DNA of 64,000 nt, from the NCBI GenBank assembly GCA_021234155.1, contig JAJEKV010000062.1:3569305-3633304 (forward strand), read 5' to 3'. The first letter of the stretch is position 1. Each line of letters begins with the position of its first letter. A model generated the notes under the pieces. It saw nothing but the letters and a program-made list of their open reading frames with translations. It made no database searches and had not been told where the DNA came from. Shown piece by piece: positions 39,601-50,973 of the stretch. The position numbers and the translations under genes were made by a program. Source of the DNA: Isoetes taiwanensis (lineage: Eukaryota; Streptophyta; Lycopodiopsida; Isoetales; Isoetaceae).

Positions 39601-41340
39601 TATCTTTACACTGCGCAAGTAATGATTGAAGACAAATGAGTATTGTTGCTTCGTGTGGACTTCAAGCTTTTGATATGGTCCCCAGGTAAAAACTATGGGG
39701 CTAGACCGCGTGGGCCAACCGGGCCGTACTGTCGCGCGTAATGCCCATATAGGTTGTATGAGAGTTGTTTTGGCAGATGCGCCTCGGCCGGACCAAGCAT
39801 TCACCAAGTAGTATCGAGGTCCGGTGGTACCCCTCTCACCAACACTTTTGGCCTCTACATTGATCGGCCAGGAGCCTTGGCCGAGCGAGCATGGGGATGG
39901 CATACTGCCTTTTAACTGTGTCATCCGCCACCATCTATGCGACGATGTTGACTTTCCCGCCCACACCCCGAAGCTATGCGGTCTCATCCGATGCCCTAGA
40001 CATATTCACAAGACATGCACATGCGTGGGACCGCCAAGACCGGGGTGGTTCTCATATCCTCTTCACGCCACCCCACGCCTCTTGCACTCACATATCGGGG
40101 GGACACTGGTGGAGGTCACACCCCACCTACAAGTACCTAGGGGTGGGAGTTCCCCTCCTCGCCTGTTGGGAGGCATCCATCCGCTATGGGTGTGGCCAGT
40201 GGAAAAGCTTTATGCCATGCGTAATCATCAGCCACCTGCGTAGCTCTAGTATGATTGGGGCCATCACCACATCTGCTTTCAGCGTTGGTCGAAGCCCGTC
40301 TTCATGGGGTTGGAGGTTTGGGGCCCGGGTCGCCCTCTTTGGCTTATTATGGAATGACTTGGGAGCAAAAAAGCGTAGGCATTTTGGCACCCGCACTGGG
40401 GTGAAACCTTTAGTCCCCATCGATTCTCGCTGCGGAAATCGGATTCTTGCCACTTATTTGTAGCCCTTGATAGACACATCGTCTATTTTTCATAAAGTGG
40501 TTAATATGGTGATGCTCGGGCTCTTTCGCACTGGGCTTGTGGCAATGGGCACCATGGCCGCTCGGGTTGGTTGGAGGGTAAGAGAGATCGTGCTGGTTCA
40601 CCGTGATGGAAGGCGATGGGAACTGTGTCGCGTCTGAGGTGGACACAGAGGCCGGGCCTGTGGCTTGATGCGGGTACTGACGCTGCTTCCTTGGCAAGAC
40701 ACAGGACCCAAAGAGATTAGAAGCGAGGGTCAAAACGACCCACCATAAGGAGCACATCAACCCGTGCCAGTTCGGGCCCGCAAATTTACCCGCGTTCAGT
40801 TGCCTCGAAAAGCGGAACTCATTGCCTCCATTCGCGACAGTGCCCACCATCTTCGCATCGCCGAGGTGGGCATGGATTGATTGGGGAGCTTGAGGCTCAC
40901 GGCTTGCTATCAAATGGGTGCCATTGAGGATGAATCTCACAAGAGTTGCTCAAAGATTCGCCAGACGGGCGATATCACGGCCCTTAGTATTCTGGACGCC
41001 CCCTACATTTGCCGATGGACACACCGTCGACGCGCTCTAGGGTCGCATACATTCGGGAGGTCCGGATCTCAAGGAAGCTCACCTTTGCCCCCGCCCCGTC
41101 GGCCGATTAGGGCACTACTGTGCCGGTGCATGAGTGTATATATTTGTGTGTTTTTGCATTTTGTATATTGGAACGCTTTTATGGCCGATTGTCGCCACGG
41201 TTTTTCCTCGAAACCCTTCTAAGTGTGGGGTTTTTTAATCCGGGTAGTAATCCGCTTGCTGCGCTTTTGTATTGGGTCCCATAGACTGATTGGTCTCCGT
41301 AGACGATAAAAATACCTTCCTTGCTTCCTTCCTACTTACC
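36690..41340 (+). mobile_element. LINE copy 3 (array), best-preserved text
   Basis: The ORF1-like start has an acidic, coiled-coil-like stretch (MTQERERAMHETMVTVSQLQ then SEVEEA, about 36,825-36,905). The endonuclease begins LPVVSWNCRGFPLTKG at about 37,870, with LLGDFNA near 38,300. The RT has VVPIHK-like text near 39,405, YCC...F-FD near 39,640, ATIYADD-like ATCTATGCGACGATGTTGAC near 39,935, and KTEVVLISSSRHP-equivalent text near 40,035. The C-terminal Cys/His motif CYQMGAIEDESHKSC is near 40,908. The tail GGGTCCCATAGACTGATTGG lies at 41,276-41,295, followed by CCTTCCTTGCTTCCTTCC. No single uninterrupted frame covers EN and RT. Confidence 0.75.
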
Positions 41341-44300
41341 ATATTGGAATAGAAATGTGTAAAAGATCCCGTTCATATATTCCCATGGTTGTCAACCTTC
41401 CATCGGACCAGGCGAGAATTCCTGCCAAAACTTATATTTTTTACCTTGCAGAACATAATTTTCATGACCCAAAATAATGCATTGTATAAGAAGAGGATGA
41501 GCTCGAAAAAAAAAGGACGACATTTCCAACTTCAACGCTAAACATTGTGTTGCAATTCAAATATAAAGAAATGTAGATTAGAAAAACAGACGGTGATTAA
41601 ATATCAACAGATGTAGATTAGAAAAATAGACAGAGGATTAGGAAAGAATGTTGGATCCGAACTCTTCTAGCTTACCTAATTTATGAAAGAATTAATACGT
41701 GACCTGTTTATTCTTCGCGGAGTGGACCGGATCATATCTAGCTACTATTGTGGCTTAAAGCACCAGCTTCTATATCATCTCAGATTATTTCGGACATTTA
41801 GCAGAGCAAAGGAAAAGAAGATATAAAGACGTTGTTTTTTCTTCACATCTGTGTCGAAACTCAAGAACATACACAGTGATTTATGCTTCAACTCGACGAA
41901 TTACATCTCCTATTACCAGAAGCCCTCCGAAGTCACAAAGACAGCACAAAGGAATCCAATAGAGAAATATAAATTGAAAGCAATGCATGGAATTGCAATT
42001 GGAGATGCGCTCAAATGCCTATGCATGTGGCATCGATGCCTCTTTGACATCGAGGAAAGCCAGGATTAGAAATCCGAGATGGATAATGCAAAGCCACGAA
42101 GTACCCAAAACACAAATCATATGAAATTATTTTTCTGCGATTTTTAGATGATCGGAATATTTTTCCGGCATCTAAACTCTTTAAAATCTTAGGAAATCAG
42201 GCTAAAATAAATTCCAAAAACATTTTTGGCCAGACCTGAAAATCTTAAATTAACAATATTGATTGATAAAAGCTCTTTATGATCAAAAATATGGGAAACA
42301 AGGATGTAGCCCCTTTACATCTTTCTTGCAGCTTGCAACAACCATGCTATCAGCTACAAAAAGTAATGCTTGTTGCGGCTCAACTTCAGTACTATATTCT
42401 ATAAGGACATCAACAATTAAGCCATGATTTAGGTTTGAACACGCATCCTATACACCCGCACAAATGCCTAACATAAACCCTAACATTATAAACCATTTAT
42501 AATGATTTTTTTTCTGCTACCTAAATTAAGAGAAACAATAAGAATTAGCAGTAAAAGCATAATACTATAAAGTGCGACAATTTTGTATTCAGTAAATAAA
42601 CTCATAAATTGATATGCAGTTGGATAAAATATATCTAGTTTCAATGTGGAATCAACAGAAAATATACTCACAAATTTATAGGATATGCAGGCAACAGTCA
42701 AAATCAGATGCCATTTTTTTGCAAAGTGAGAGTGACATGCCTTTGTTCCATTTAATCATATGGATTTAGACCTAAGATAAAGATACAAAGGAGAACATGG
42801 CTACATAATATACTACCCCAAAATAAACATCTAATCTTCACGGATTTAGAATAACAAGATTGAGTTCCATTATGTCTAAGTGCATCCAATCAGCAGAAGA
42901 GTTGTATTAAGATCTAACAAGCAGACTCGTCTATTTCTGACAGAAAAAGAGAACTATTCTACATATGTATCTGCTATTGAGACAAACAATATTAATAATG
43001 ATGAGCCAATGCTTATAACCTGAAGCCTAAACACGAGCATGGGAAACCATTGCTCTCTAGCTCGCCTCTAGTTGGCATGGACCTTCTAGAGGGGAGTGAT
43101 ATTCTCTTGCCTCATCGAGACTGGGGGGATGAAAGTCTGGAGTAGCCCCCCTAGGCTATGCCCTCGGTGAACTATGGTCAAGTTCCAAGACTTATCAGCC
43201 TGTCTGCAAAGTATGCACAGGAGGGGCGGATGGATTGGACTATGCCAGCCAAATCCATTCCCATGAATTATGTCTGCAATGAACTCTTGACACCCACGCC
43301 GTCAGTCCATCCCCATGAGTCTGAGCCTGGGTAGGATTGCCCCTTGTTATTAGTGTTATTGTATATACCTTGACGTGATATTGTTATGGTTATCCCGTCC
43401 TTTGAGATGGTTATATATAACAAATGATATTATATGCTTATATTTATGCGCCTCCGCAGCTAGGACGGTCTCGAGGGAGACGGGATGAATGACACGTCTA
43501 TTCTTTCCACATTAGACTCTTCCTCACCATCAAGAGCTTGACATCAAATAAACGACATGTTGGCGAGCTGTGCTACAAGAGGGAATACCTTGTTGATATA
43601 CGGTCGGGGCATCATATATGAGCAGGGGGCATCACGATAACTATCTTTTTTGAGAATAGGCAAGAAAGAAAGAATCGGCTTGATTCTCCAATTCCGCAAG
43701 CACCAGTAATCACATCAGTTTCTATGCTATCCACATCCTTTGAATCAGATGGCCTTGTATATGCAAGAAGATCATACAAAATCAAAATAATGCAAATCCA
43801 TGTCTTTATTATAAAGGTTCAGGTCACATACTTCGTGAATGTCCAATCTAATCAGTCGGAAAAGATGAGGGGCCGGTCCGAATATTAGGTCATACTCCTT
43901 TTACATATAAGTTCAGTCTATGATAAGTCTTCTTGTATACAGAAATGCTTTGTCAAAAGGGCACATGTTTATCTATCATGGCATATATTTGGGTCATAGA
44001 GAACTCCATGGTTTATCTGGATTAACTCGCAATTTACTGATAGATTTATAGTCCAAAATCCATAGTCAATCCGAGCATAAAAATGAAGGCATTAATTCCC
44101 TTATGTGAATTGAACAGTTAAAAGCATCAACCTTTGAAAGCTTCAATATCAAATCAGTTTTAAAATTGCTTAGATGTAATAGCCCGAATCTAGATTTTAC
44201 CCTATTTGTTGGATATGAATCCGCTAGACTAAATAGGTCAAGCCATTCAATGACCTTGAGAGTTGCTTTCTTAACGTATTAGTAGTACATAAAAAGCTTC

Positions 44301-45258
44301 GGTTCCATATCAAGACCAGATATCATGAGCCAAACTTTAGAGGGGAGTTTTGGTGGTTGGGTTGTGTCTAGCTTTTTGCAGGTTGACTGATGTGCATATC
44401 CCGACAATGCAACATCCTCTTTTAATGTCACACTAGAAACGTGTGCCCGACGATGTTGGGCATTGGTCATGGACGCGTACAATGTGTTTAGAGTAATAGA
44501 TTCTTAGTATATGTGCAAGGGAATGTTATCCAATATGATTGTTTATGTGATTGGTAGCATGTGTAGATGGAAGATGCTAATTGCATCGAGGCATGTGGAT
44601 GTTCATGTTCAAATGGGTGTAGTTGCAGATGATGTTGCATGTAAGGTTCATGGTGGAGATGTTTAGGCATGTCTAGTGCATTATAAAACCATTGTGTAGA
44701 TAGCATTTTTAGTGTTTGTGGACTATTTCGACACCCCATATGCAAGTGATATTTGTGGTTGCTAGTAAACATGTTTAATTTGTAGGAAGTTAAAGGAATA
44801 TGTAAACAAAATAGAACATCTACTTCGGTATAGTTTGTAAAACAAACAACTAAAGTAAATTTTTGTCATATGTACATCAAATAGTGTGGAGGTGAGAATG
44901 GGTAGATCAAATACTTAGGTACATTAAATACGTGTGTCCGACGATGTCGGACATTAGTCATGGACGTGTGGAATGGGTAGACGTACTAGAATTTGTAGGT
45001 CAAAAGCTGTAAATGTAAACGTATCAATAGGTGTAATGGAGGGCCAGGTGTGAAGGGTTTAGTGATGGCGAGCATTAGTCATAACGGATGGAATGCGTAG
45101 GAATAATAAAATGCATTGTGTGCAATAGATAGATGTCATAGTTTAAGGTTTTCTTGGGATTTTGGATATTTCGTATGTGTGGAAAGATGGAAGAAATGTG
45201 TGGGTATGTTCTTGCGTGTGAACTCTTAACAATCTAGTCTAGTGAATTCAAGAGGATA
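41341..45258. repeat. AT-rich array spacer, copy 3
   Basis: This is the least altered of the three spacers, with CAG/CTG retained where copies 1 and 2 lose them. It is non-coding. Homology to the 3,225-3,560 fragment continues past 45,258 into the right flank (to about 45,330), so here the spacer joins its original neighbour. Confidence 0.7.
44433..44461 (-). mobile_element. Helitron-type 3' terminus in array unit 3
   Basis: CTAG at 44,433-44,436 is preceded by A; the hairpin is at 44,445-44,461 (GCCCGAC-GAT-GTTGGGC on the plus strand). Related motif copies at 44,932-44,980 and 45,060-45,110 share ATTAGTCATGGACGTGTGGA-like text, suggesting subterminal repeats. Confidence 0.6.
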
Positions 45259-46570
45259 GTAACGAATCCAAGTGGATGCATATGAGAGCTAATGTGATTC
45301 ATTGATGGCTCTTTTTTGTTAGTGAAATGTGTTCTAGAATGGTATTGAAGTCTTATTGGAATTTATAATCTTGCTTAGCAATATTGGTTCTAAAGGTTTT
45401 GCAACATACCTGGGATTGCACATGAAATGCTACAATTCAAACTTGCTTATAAACTCAATCTGCTTACATCTTATAGTAGCAATTCCGACGACTACAGAGC
45501 CATTTTGCAAACATGAATAGACCTACATTCTCTGTCTTGTCTTGCAAGCTTGCAGCAACTCAGAATGAAGCTCCAACTTATGCCATTTAGAATATCACAG
45601 CAGTGAGGATCAATAATCAAAAGCATATTCAACAACTCCAAACCGCCGCAACTCTAGAAGACTATACAACAAAATTTTCCATAATCTTCAAATGGTTGAG
45701 TAGGTCACAGAACATACAAAATCCAAGTTTTACAATGCCCAACCATATATGTACATGATGAGCAAGAATAACCTATGGCTTAACTAGACTTATTTGCTGG
45801 TGGATGCCATAAAGCATATATGCAAAAGCATCAGACCTGCACAACATAGGCAATCCAATTAGCTTAGATTATTTAGCCATGTACCTAATACTATAGCATT
45901 AACCATGGTGCAGTACAATCGATTTCATTTGATCCAGGCATTTCTATGATGCTCGGGGGTTTCACCATTAAAATTCCGTATCAAACATGTGCGTGACTGG
46001 TTAGGGTTTTTTTTTTTTGGCCTCACCCGTTCGCATACGGTCCAAAAATTATACGGGTTCACCACCATTGTTTCGGACGTAGTCGTTTAGGGGTGCTCTT
46101 GGGCGGGAACTCCTCACCCGCTTGATACTGTAGGGGTGCTTGAAGATCCGAAGCTTTGAATCGTAGGGGTCTTTCAAGATTATAGGGGTTTGGAATGAAC
46201 GTTTCTGGTTTTTTGAATGAAGGATTGGGGTAAACAATTTGGACGAAAACCAAGAAAACTATTCTCAAAACTTCTGCCTAATACCTCTTGCTTTAAGTAT
46301 CCAGCTAACAACAATGCAATCATCTCTGTCTATTGCAGCTAAGTGAAGACAAAGGGAATTTTACAAAGTTTCATATTCACGATTTGTTCACGGCAGCTTG
46401 CTTGTTCTTCAAGAAATTGTCTACAGCAATGAAAAGGTACTCTCCTTTGATGTATTTCCGGTTTTAGGCATCCATCTTCCAGACAAAAATGGTTCTCATA
46501 GCAATGCATTTTTGCTGAGATTTTGTTGTCTGGCAGGGACTTTTCATTGCTTCAAAATCACTATCTATTT
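45259..46570. other. Intergenic DNA
   Basis: The first 70 bp still resemble the 3,225 fragment. No gene is recognised. A cluster of TAGGGGT words at 46,085-46,190 forms a weak short repeat. Confidence 0.4.
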
Positions 46571-46577
46571 ATCCTTG

Positions 46578-47057
46578 AAGGTTCTTTAATCTTATGACAA
46601 CAATTAGAAGGTACTAACTGCTATAAATTTGCTGTCTAACAGGGGCTTTAGAACCGGCTTTTGAACCTCCAAAGTTTCTATATTGTATTCTTGAAGCTTC
46701 TTTTCTTGTATGCTACAATAACTAGAAGGTATTAATTTCTGTAATAATTCGAGTTTTAGGGATATGATAATAAGATTTAGGCATAGATATCTCCTCTTGC
46801 ATGCGGGCTTGTATGTGAAGGTTCTTTAATCTTATGACAACAATTAGAAGGTACTAACTGCTGTAAATTTGCTGTCTAACAGGGGCTTTTGAACCGGCTT
46901 TTGAACCTCCAAAGTTTCTATATTGTATTCTTGAAGCTTCTTTTCTTGTATGACAGTTGGCTACAATAACTAGAAGGTACTAATTTCTGAAATAATTCGA
47001 GTTTTAGGCATATGATAATAAGATTTAGGCATAGATATCTCCTCTTGCATGCGGGCA
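46578..47057. repeat. 240-bp tandem duplication upstream of the transposase gene
   Basis: AAGGTTCTTTAATCTTATGA begins at 46,578 and again at 46,818. The two 240-bp copies stay closely alike to about 47,057, ending GATATCTCCTCTTGCATGCG. It lies 100-570 bp upstream of the transposase ATG, so it is in its promoter or 5' UTR. Its recency is clear from the few differences. Confidence 0.8.
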
Positions 47058-47150
47058 GAGATTATGTAAAAAATGCATTGATACTACTGCTTTAAGGTCT
47101 TTCAAGTAAGGTAATACTTCCTAACTCTCTCTTTCCATGATTTGTAGGAA

Positions 47151-49158
47151 ATGGCATTCGAAACAAATATCGTTATATGCACAATTGATGGGAATGAGAA
47201 CTGCTCCGAGGTTGGCTTTGTGAAAGTGGGGCAGAATGCAAATTATGCCGATGTACGAAAAGCCATAGAGTTGGATGAGCTAGAAGGCTTGGAGGGTTAT
47301 GAGTTTGTATTCTTGGGAGAAAGGAAGCTTCCTTTGTCAAAACGACAAGAGGAAAGGTACAAAGTTACGGAAGAGGAAGTGTTTGTTCGAGTCACTGAAT
47401 GTCAAGAAGTTTTTCAGCCCTTGAAGAGGAGACGCCTCGTGATTAATGAGCTGCAAGAAGAGGAGGATATGGCTGCCACTGAGGTTGTAGATCAGACCCG
47501 AGGCAATGAGGAAAAGGCAAGTTTGAGTCTCGAGTGTGAAGGTAGGCTGCACTCCAAGTTTGCATCAAGGGCTCTTACATGTAGGTGGATCCACACTTAT
47601 AGAAAATACAAGACTAAGTTGAAAAGTCAAGGTAAGAAAGACAGGTTTGAGCTCATGTCTTCGGATGTCAATGGAGTGGGAGTGTTTAGCATTTGGTGCG
47701 TAGAATGCCAACTGAAATATGGAAGAGGAGGAGATGGCATGTTGTACAACTTCACCGCATGCCACATGGAATCAAAGGAGCACAAGCTCAATTTGCACCA
47801 GAATTTGCAAAGTAACTCACAAAGTGTTGTTATAAGCGAGGAAAGTGCCTCGAAAGATAAGTTGGAAAGTGAGATTATGGCTGAAAACAGGGCAGCAGTT
47901 GAAGAGTGCATGGCCACGAAAGTTGCTTCTTTTGTGGAGCAAAGTGGTGTCATGTTTGAGTTGTATAGGGACACCCTTAGAAGCTATGCAAACAAGGAGG
48001 AAATTTACATTTTATGTGTGGTTTGTCAGAGGTCTTTACTCCTCTTTCCGTCCAGAGGAGACGTGGTTGATAACATGAAGGAGCATGTAAAGCGTAGTAG
48101 ACATGCTCAAAAATCCATTACCAAAGAAAGGAAAGAGGAGGACAAGATGCATGAACAAAAGAAGCATGGAAGGCCTCGAAAGGAGAATGTGGATTCTTCA
48201 CAAAAGAGCATGCTGTCATTTTTCACGCGAGGTATCACTCAATTTTACATTTTCTAAAATCTTTTTTTGTACTTTCAAGAATCCTTTTATTGCATTCAAT
48301 TCACTATGTCAGGCCCTTATAATCTGATTTTCAGCACATTACTTCATGGCATCTTTTCTTTTGTATAGTGTTGAACTTCCATTTTTAAAGTATAGAGACT
48401 TATGGCATGTTTGCTATGCCGCAGACCAATGTAATGAAGCTGGACCAAGCCACCCAAATGAGACTTCAAGTAAGTAAAGGTCACATGTACCATTAGTTCT
48501 ATTAGTAATTTGCCTGGTTCTTTGTTTGTTGTTAGGCTGTTAGTTTGGATTGTAGTAGTTCATTGTATTTCGCTCTCTTTCTCATTGAAATTTAAATAAA
48601 AAAACAATACACAGGGACTATGCATCTGGGATATCTATGCTGGGGTTATTGGCAACTAACATATAGATATGCATCCAAGACAAGAGATTTGAGACCATTC
48701 TTAGATGAGCAGGCCTAAATTGGTATTGTGAGCCAGATTTGCGTCAAGAGTTCACGGTAGATGGCGAGATACTTAAGATCCAAGGAACAATTAGGCACGT
48801 CAAATGTTTGAGAGTGAGTGCAGGAGCAATGTTTCCAAACTTCCAATGTTCTTTCTGCACTGCCATACCAAAGGAAAGAGACTTCCGTATGAGAGTTTAT
48901 AGACAAAGTGAGGAAAAAGTAGAGCGAGGCTTGAGGAACACAAAATCCAGATTGAGAGTTGATTACTTGACAAGGTTCGAGCTGCGCAACCTTGCCAAGG
49001 AAACATTCCATGAGAATAGAAACTTGAGAATGGAATTGAGATTGAGCAAAGTGAGGACGCTTGCATTGTCAGTAAAGGTAAGATCTCTTCGAGAAACATT
49101 GCTTGAATCTATGAAACGTGGTGATGTGCAGAAGTTTTGCATGGATATTAAAGAGGCA
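47151..49158 (+). pseudogene. DDE-like transposase gene, 5' part: zinc fingers, AT-hook, PIP-like box
   Basis: Exon 1 is 47,151-48,231. Residues 1-82 form a ubiquitin-like or unnamed N-terminal domain. Two C2H2-like fingers of matched spacing follow (C183-x2-C186...H205-x5-H211 and C289-x2-C292...H312-x5-H318), then an AT-hook (HGRPRK, 339-344) and a PCNA-box-like QKSMLSFF (351-358). GT donor at 48,232. Exon 2 is 48,425-48,469 (45 bp). Exon 3 starts at 48,615 and reads YLCWGYWQLTYRYASKTRDL. After one frameshift near 48,715 it continues LNWYCEPDLRQEFTVDGEIL to MDIKEA at 49,158, where the Helitron interrupts it. I recognise the protein as an unnamed transposase-like family seen in plants and animals, from memory only. 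An acceptor-like TTTGTAG just before the ATG suggests a 5' UTR intron. Confidence 0.7.
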
Positions 49159-49187
49159 CTAGAAACGTGTGCCCGGCGATGCCGGGC
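49159..49187 (-). mobile_element. 3' terminal hairpin and CTAG of the Helitron
   Basis: GCCCGGC-GAT-GCCGGGC (perfect 7-bp stem) lies at 49,171-49,187. Reading the minus strand, ACACGTTT and CTAG follow. On the plus strand it reads through the transposase frame as ETCARRCRALVIEVWKGQMQ and a stop, so it supplies a false C-terminus. Confidence 0.85.
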
Positions 49188-49849
49188 ATTAGTCATCGAA
49201 GTGTGGAAGGGACAGATGCAATAGACTTTGAATTATTATTGTTTCTGTCCACTTTCAATGTATCAAACTTGTAGTAAAAGGGTGCTCGATGATCCTGAAC
49301 ATTATTCAAAGAGACAGACATTGATGCACGTGTGATTTGATGTGATTCAATACTATTTTTTTTTGTAACTTAAAAATCCTTCCTGATAAGGTAGAACCTG
49401 ACAACTCAACCCTTTGGGGTCGCCTCCAAGTTTAAGAGCTCTTGATGCAAAGTCATAACATCCATCTTTTGTCCATTCTCTTTGTGTTGGTAATTGTGTC
49501 TTAGTTTGTTAAATCATTAAATAATGGTTAAGGTAGGGGGTGAGGGAAAGTGGCAAATGGTCATTATGAGAAATAAAGCATGGATGTATCTTCTCTTGTT
49601 ATTAAGAATAAGTGTGTATTATCGCTTAAGTGTGTATTATCGCTTCTTAACCGTTAGATTAAGTGTTTTTAAAAAAAAATTCAATGGTGCACAAGTCAAG
49701 ATGCTCTCTCCTGCAATCCTGTGCGTCGATTCTGAGTCTTTTACAGGTCAAACTTGGGGTGTTTGACCTGCACATAAAATACACACAATATACATCAGAC
49801 CATGCTGTATTATGGCAAGAAATACAGTCCTGTGTATTATACATGTTAA

Positions 49850-49975
49850 AGAGGACCTGGGGAATCGAACCCCAGTTAAACCTGAACCTGAACTCAAATA
49901 CCTGTACAGAAACTAGGAGTCTGAGGAATTGAACCTCAGTTACTAGCCATTACTCAACCAAGCATAAAGAGGCTT
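49850..49975 (-). mobile_element. tRNA-like SINE head inside the Helitron
   Basis: Two T-arm-like hairpins on the minus strand (CTGAGGTTCAATTCCTCAG at 49,939-49,921 and CTGGGGTTCGATTCCCCAG at 49,875-49,857) each hold a pol III B box. A box-A-like TGGTTGAGTAATGGCTAGT lies upstream of the first. No anticodon or acceptor stem is present. The body continues towards 49,670, where an A/T run occurs. Confidence 0.5.
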
Positions 49976-50401
49976 CACAGAGTGGAGCCTCGTTATGCAA
50001 GGGGGCCAAAGCCCTCTAAAGCTGAAAGGTAGCGTCAGTAACAAGATACATTTGAATAAAATCAAAAAAGATGTCAATATCATTCATCTACCACAGCTGT
50101 CAAGAAAGAAGAACAGAAAAGTTAACATAAAACTGCAAGTCAAGCGGGCTGCAGGGGATCAGATCCCACAGCTCACACCAAAGAACAGCCCTGACATCTG
50201 ATGGCAAACAAGAGGAAGGATTCAGAAGTACACGCCAAGCAGCCCTTACTCTATGCTCATTAATATGAGCAGAATTAGAAGGGATGATCCAGGAGCTGCT
50301 GAGCGTATATTTAGAAGACCTCAACATCTTACATACAGTATAAGTTAGACTAGGTGTATGCCTCCGTCCGCCATGGTAAAAAACAAAGTGAGCGATTTTA
50401 T

Positions 50402-50973
50402 TCATCGATTTGTTATCAAGAACACACAATCCTTTAGTATCACACGCCCCCATCTAAGGTATAGATCTTTACCCCTTTCAACCATTCCCTCGGATACATT
50501 GTACGATGACAAGTATAATGCACTTTGCCGATATCCTTCATACAATACCGACCATGCCCTCAAAACAATGGAGCTTGGTGTTTTTAAGGCCTTGCAGATC
50601 AAAAACGCCTGTGGGCTTGGGCTTCCGATTAAAAGCGATTTAATAGCCTCATTCACGCTCTTTGGATTTCTAAAACGACATCTTAAAACGGCTGTACATG
50701 CGGATGGTCTTGAGGACCCTCTTTCTAATGCCCGCCCGACCGGTGCATTTAGAGTTGCGTAACAAAACAAGGCCATCATAAAATGATCTTGGCACATCTT
50801 GGCGAGAAAAGACCCCGTGACGTAAACATCAAGCCAATCGATTCATATTCAAATCCACAAGTGGAACGTATCGGGTTGCACGGCCCGGGCCGATGGGAAG
50901 GAAGCATCACGGGGCTTCTAGCAAGCGACCCATCACTTTCGCTTCGACGCAGGGGACATGGCAACAAGAACAA
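50402..50973 (-). other. GC-richer ORF block inside the Helitron, unidentified
   Basis: Two overlapping minus-strand frames (50,797-50,402, 131 codons; 50,973-50,776, 65 codons) run in the Helitron's sense direction, and a 134-codon frame is open on the other strand (50,358-50,762). Composition differs from the AT-rich surroundings, so a captured host gene fragment is possible. I recognise no domain. CAG/CTG are scarce in 50,760-51,000, so frames may be distorted. Confidence 0.25.

Larger units (their letters stand above)
19480..45258 (+). repeat. Three-copy tandem array, about 8.6 kb per unit
   Basis: The landmark AGTGAATTCAAGAGGATA ends at 28,069, 36,689 and 45,258, giving spacings of 8,620 and 8,569 bp. 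Each unit has the same order: GC-rich LINE body (+), LINE 3' tail, then about 3.9 kb of AT-rich spacer with Helitron-type ends. Unit 1 starts at about 19,480-19,620. The copies are collinear throughout but differ by many small indels concentrated at CAG/CTG and CG contexts. No LTRs are present. The array probably arose by tandem duplication of one LINE plus its flank, since the spacer of unit 3 continues into unique flank at 45,259. Confidence 0.9.

Noticed and set aside
19480-45258. Dozens of separate small protein genes
   Set aside because: The short frames are fragments of the LINE ORFs, their opposite strands, or AT-rich spacer. None is conserved across all three units.
19480-45258. LTR retrotransposon or pararetrovirus array
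   Set aside because: No LTRs, primer-binding site, protease, integrase or RNase H motif was seen. WNCRG, LGDFNA and YADD-type motifs with a conserved 3' tail indicate a non-LTR element.
48963-49196. Minus-strand ORF beginning MTNARHRRAHVSS
   Set aside because: The start is a translation of the Helitron 3' hairpin (also seen at 44,470). It is antisense to the transposase exon and not a gene.
49857-49939. Two tRNA genes
   Set aside because: Only T-arm and box-like parts are present. No anticodon loop, acceptor stem or correct spacing could be assembled; SINE heads fit better.
50358-50762. 134-codon plus-strand gene inside the Helitron
   Set aside because: It overlaps an equally long open frame on the opposite strand, has no recognised domain, and its sequence may be distorted by the CWG artefact. 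Kept only as an unidentified block.
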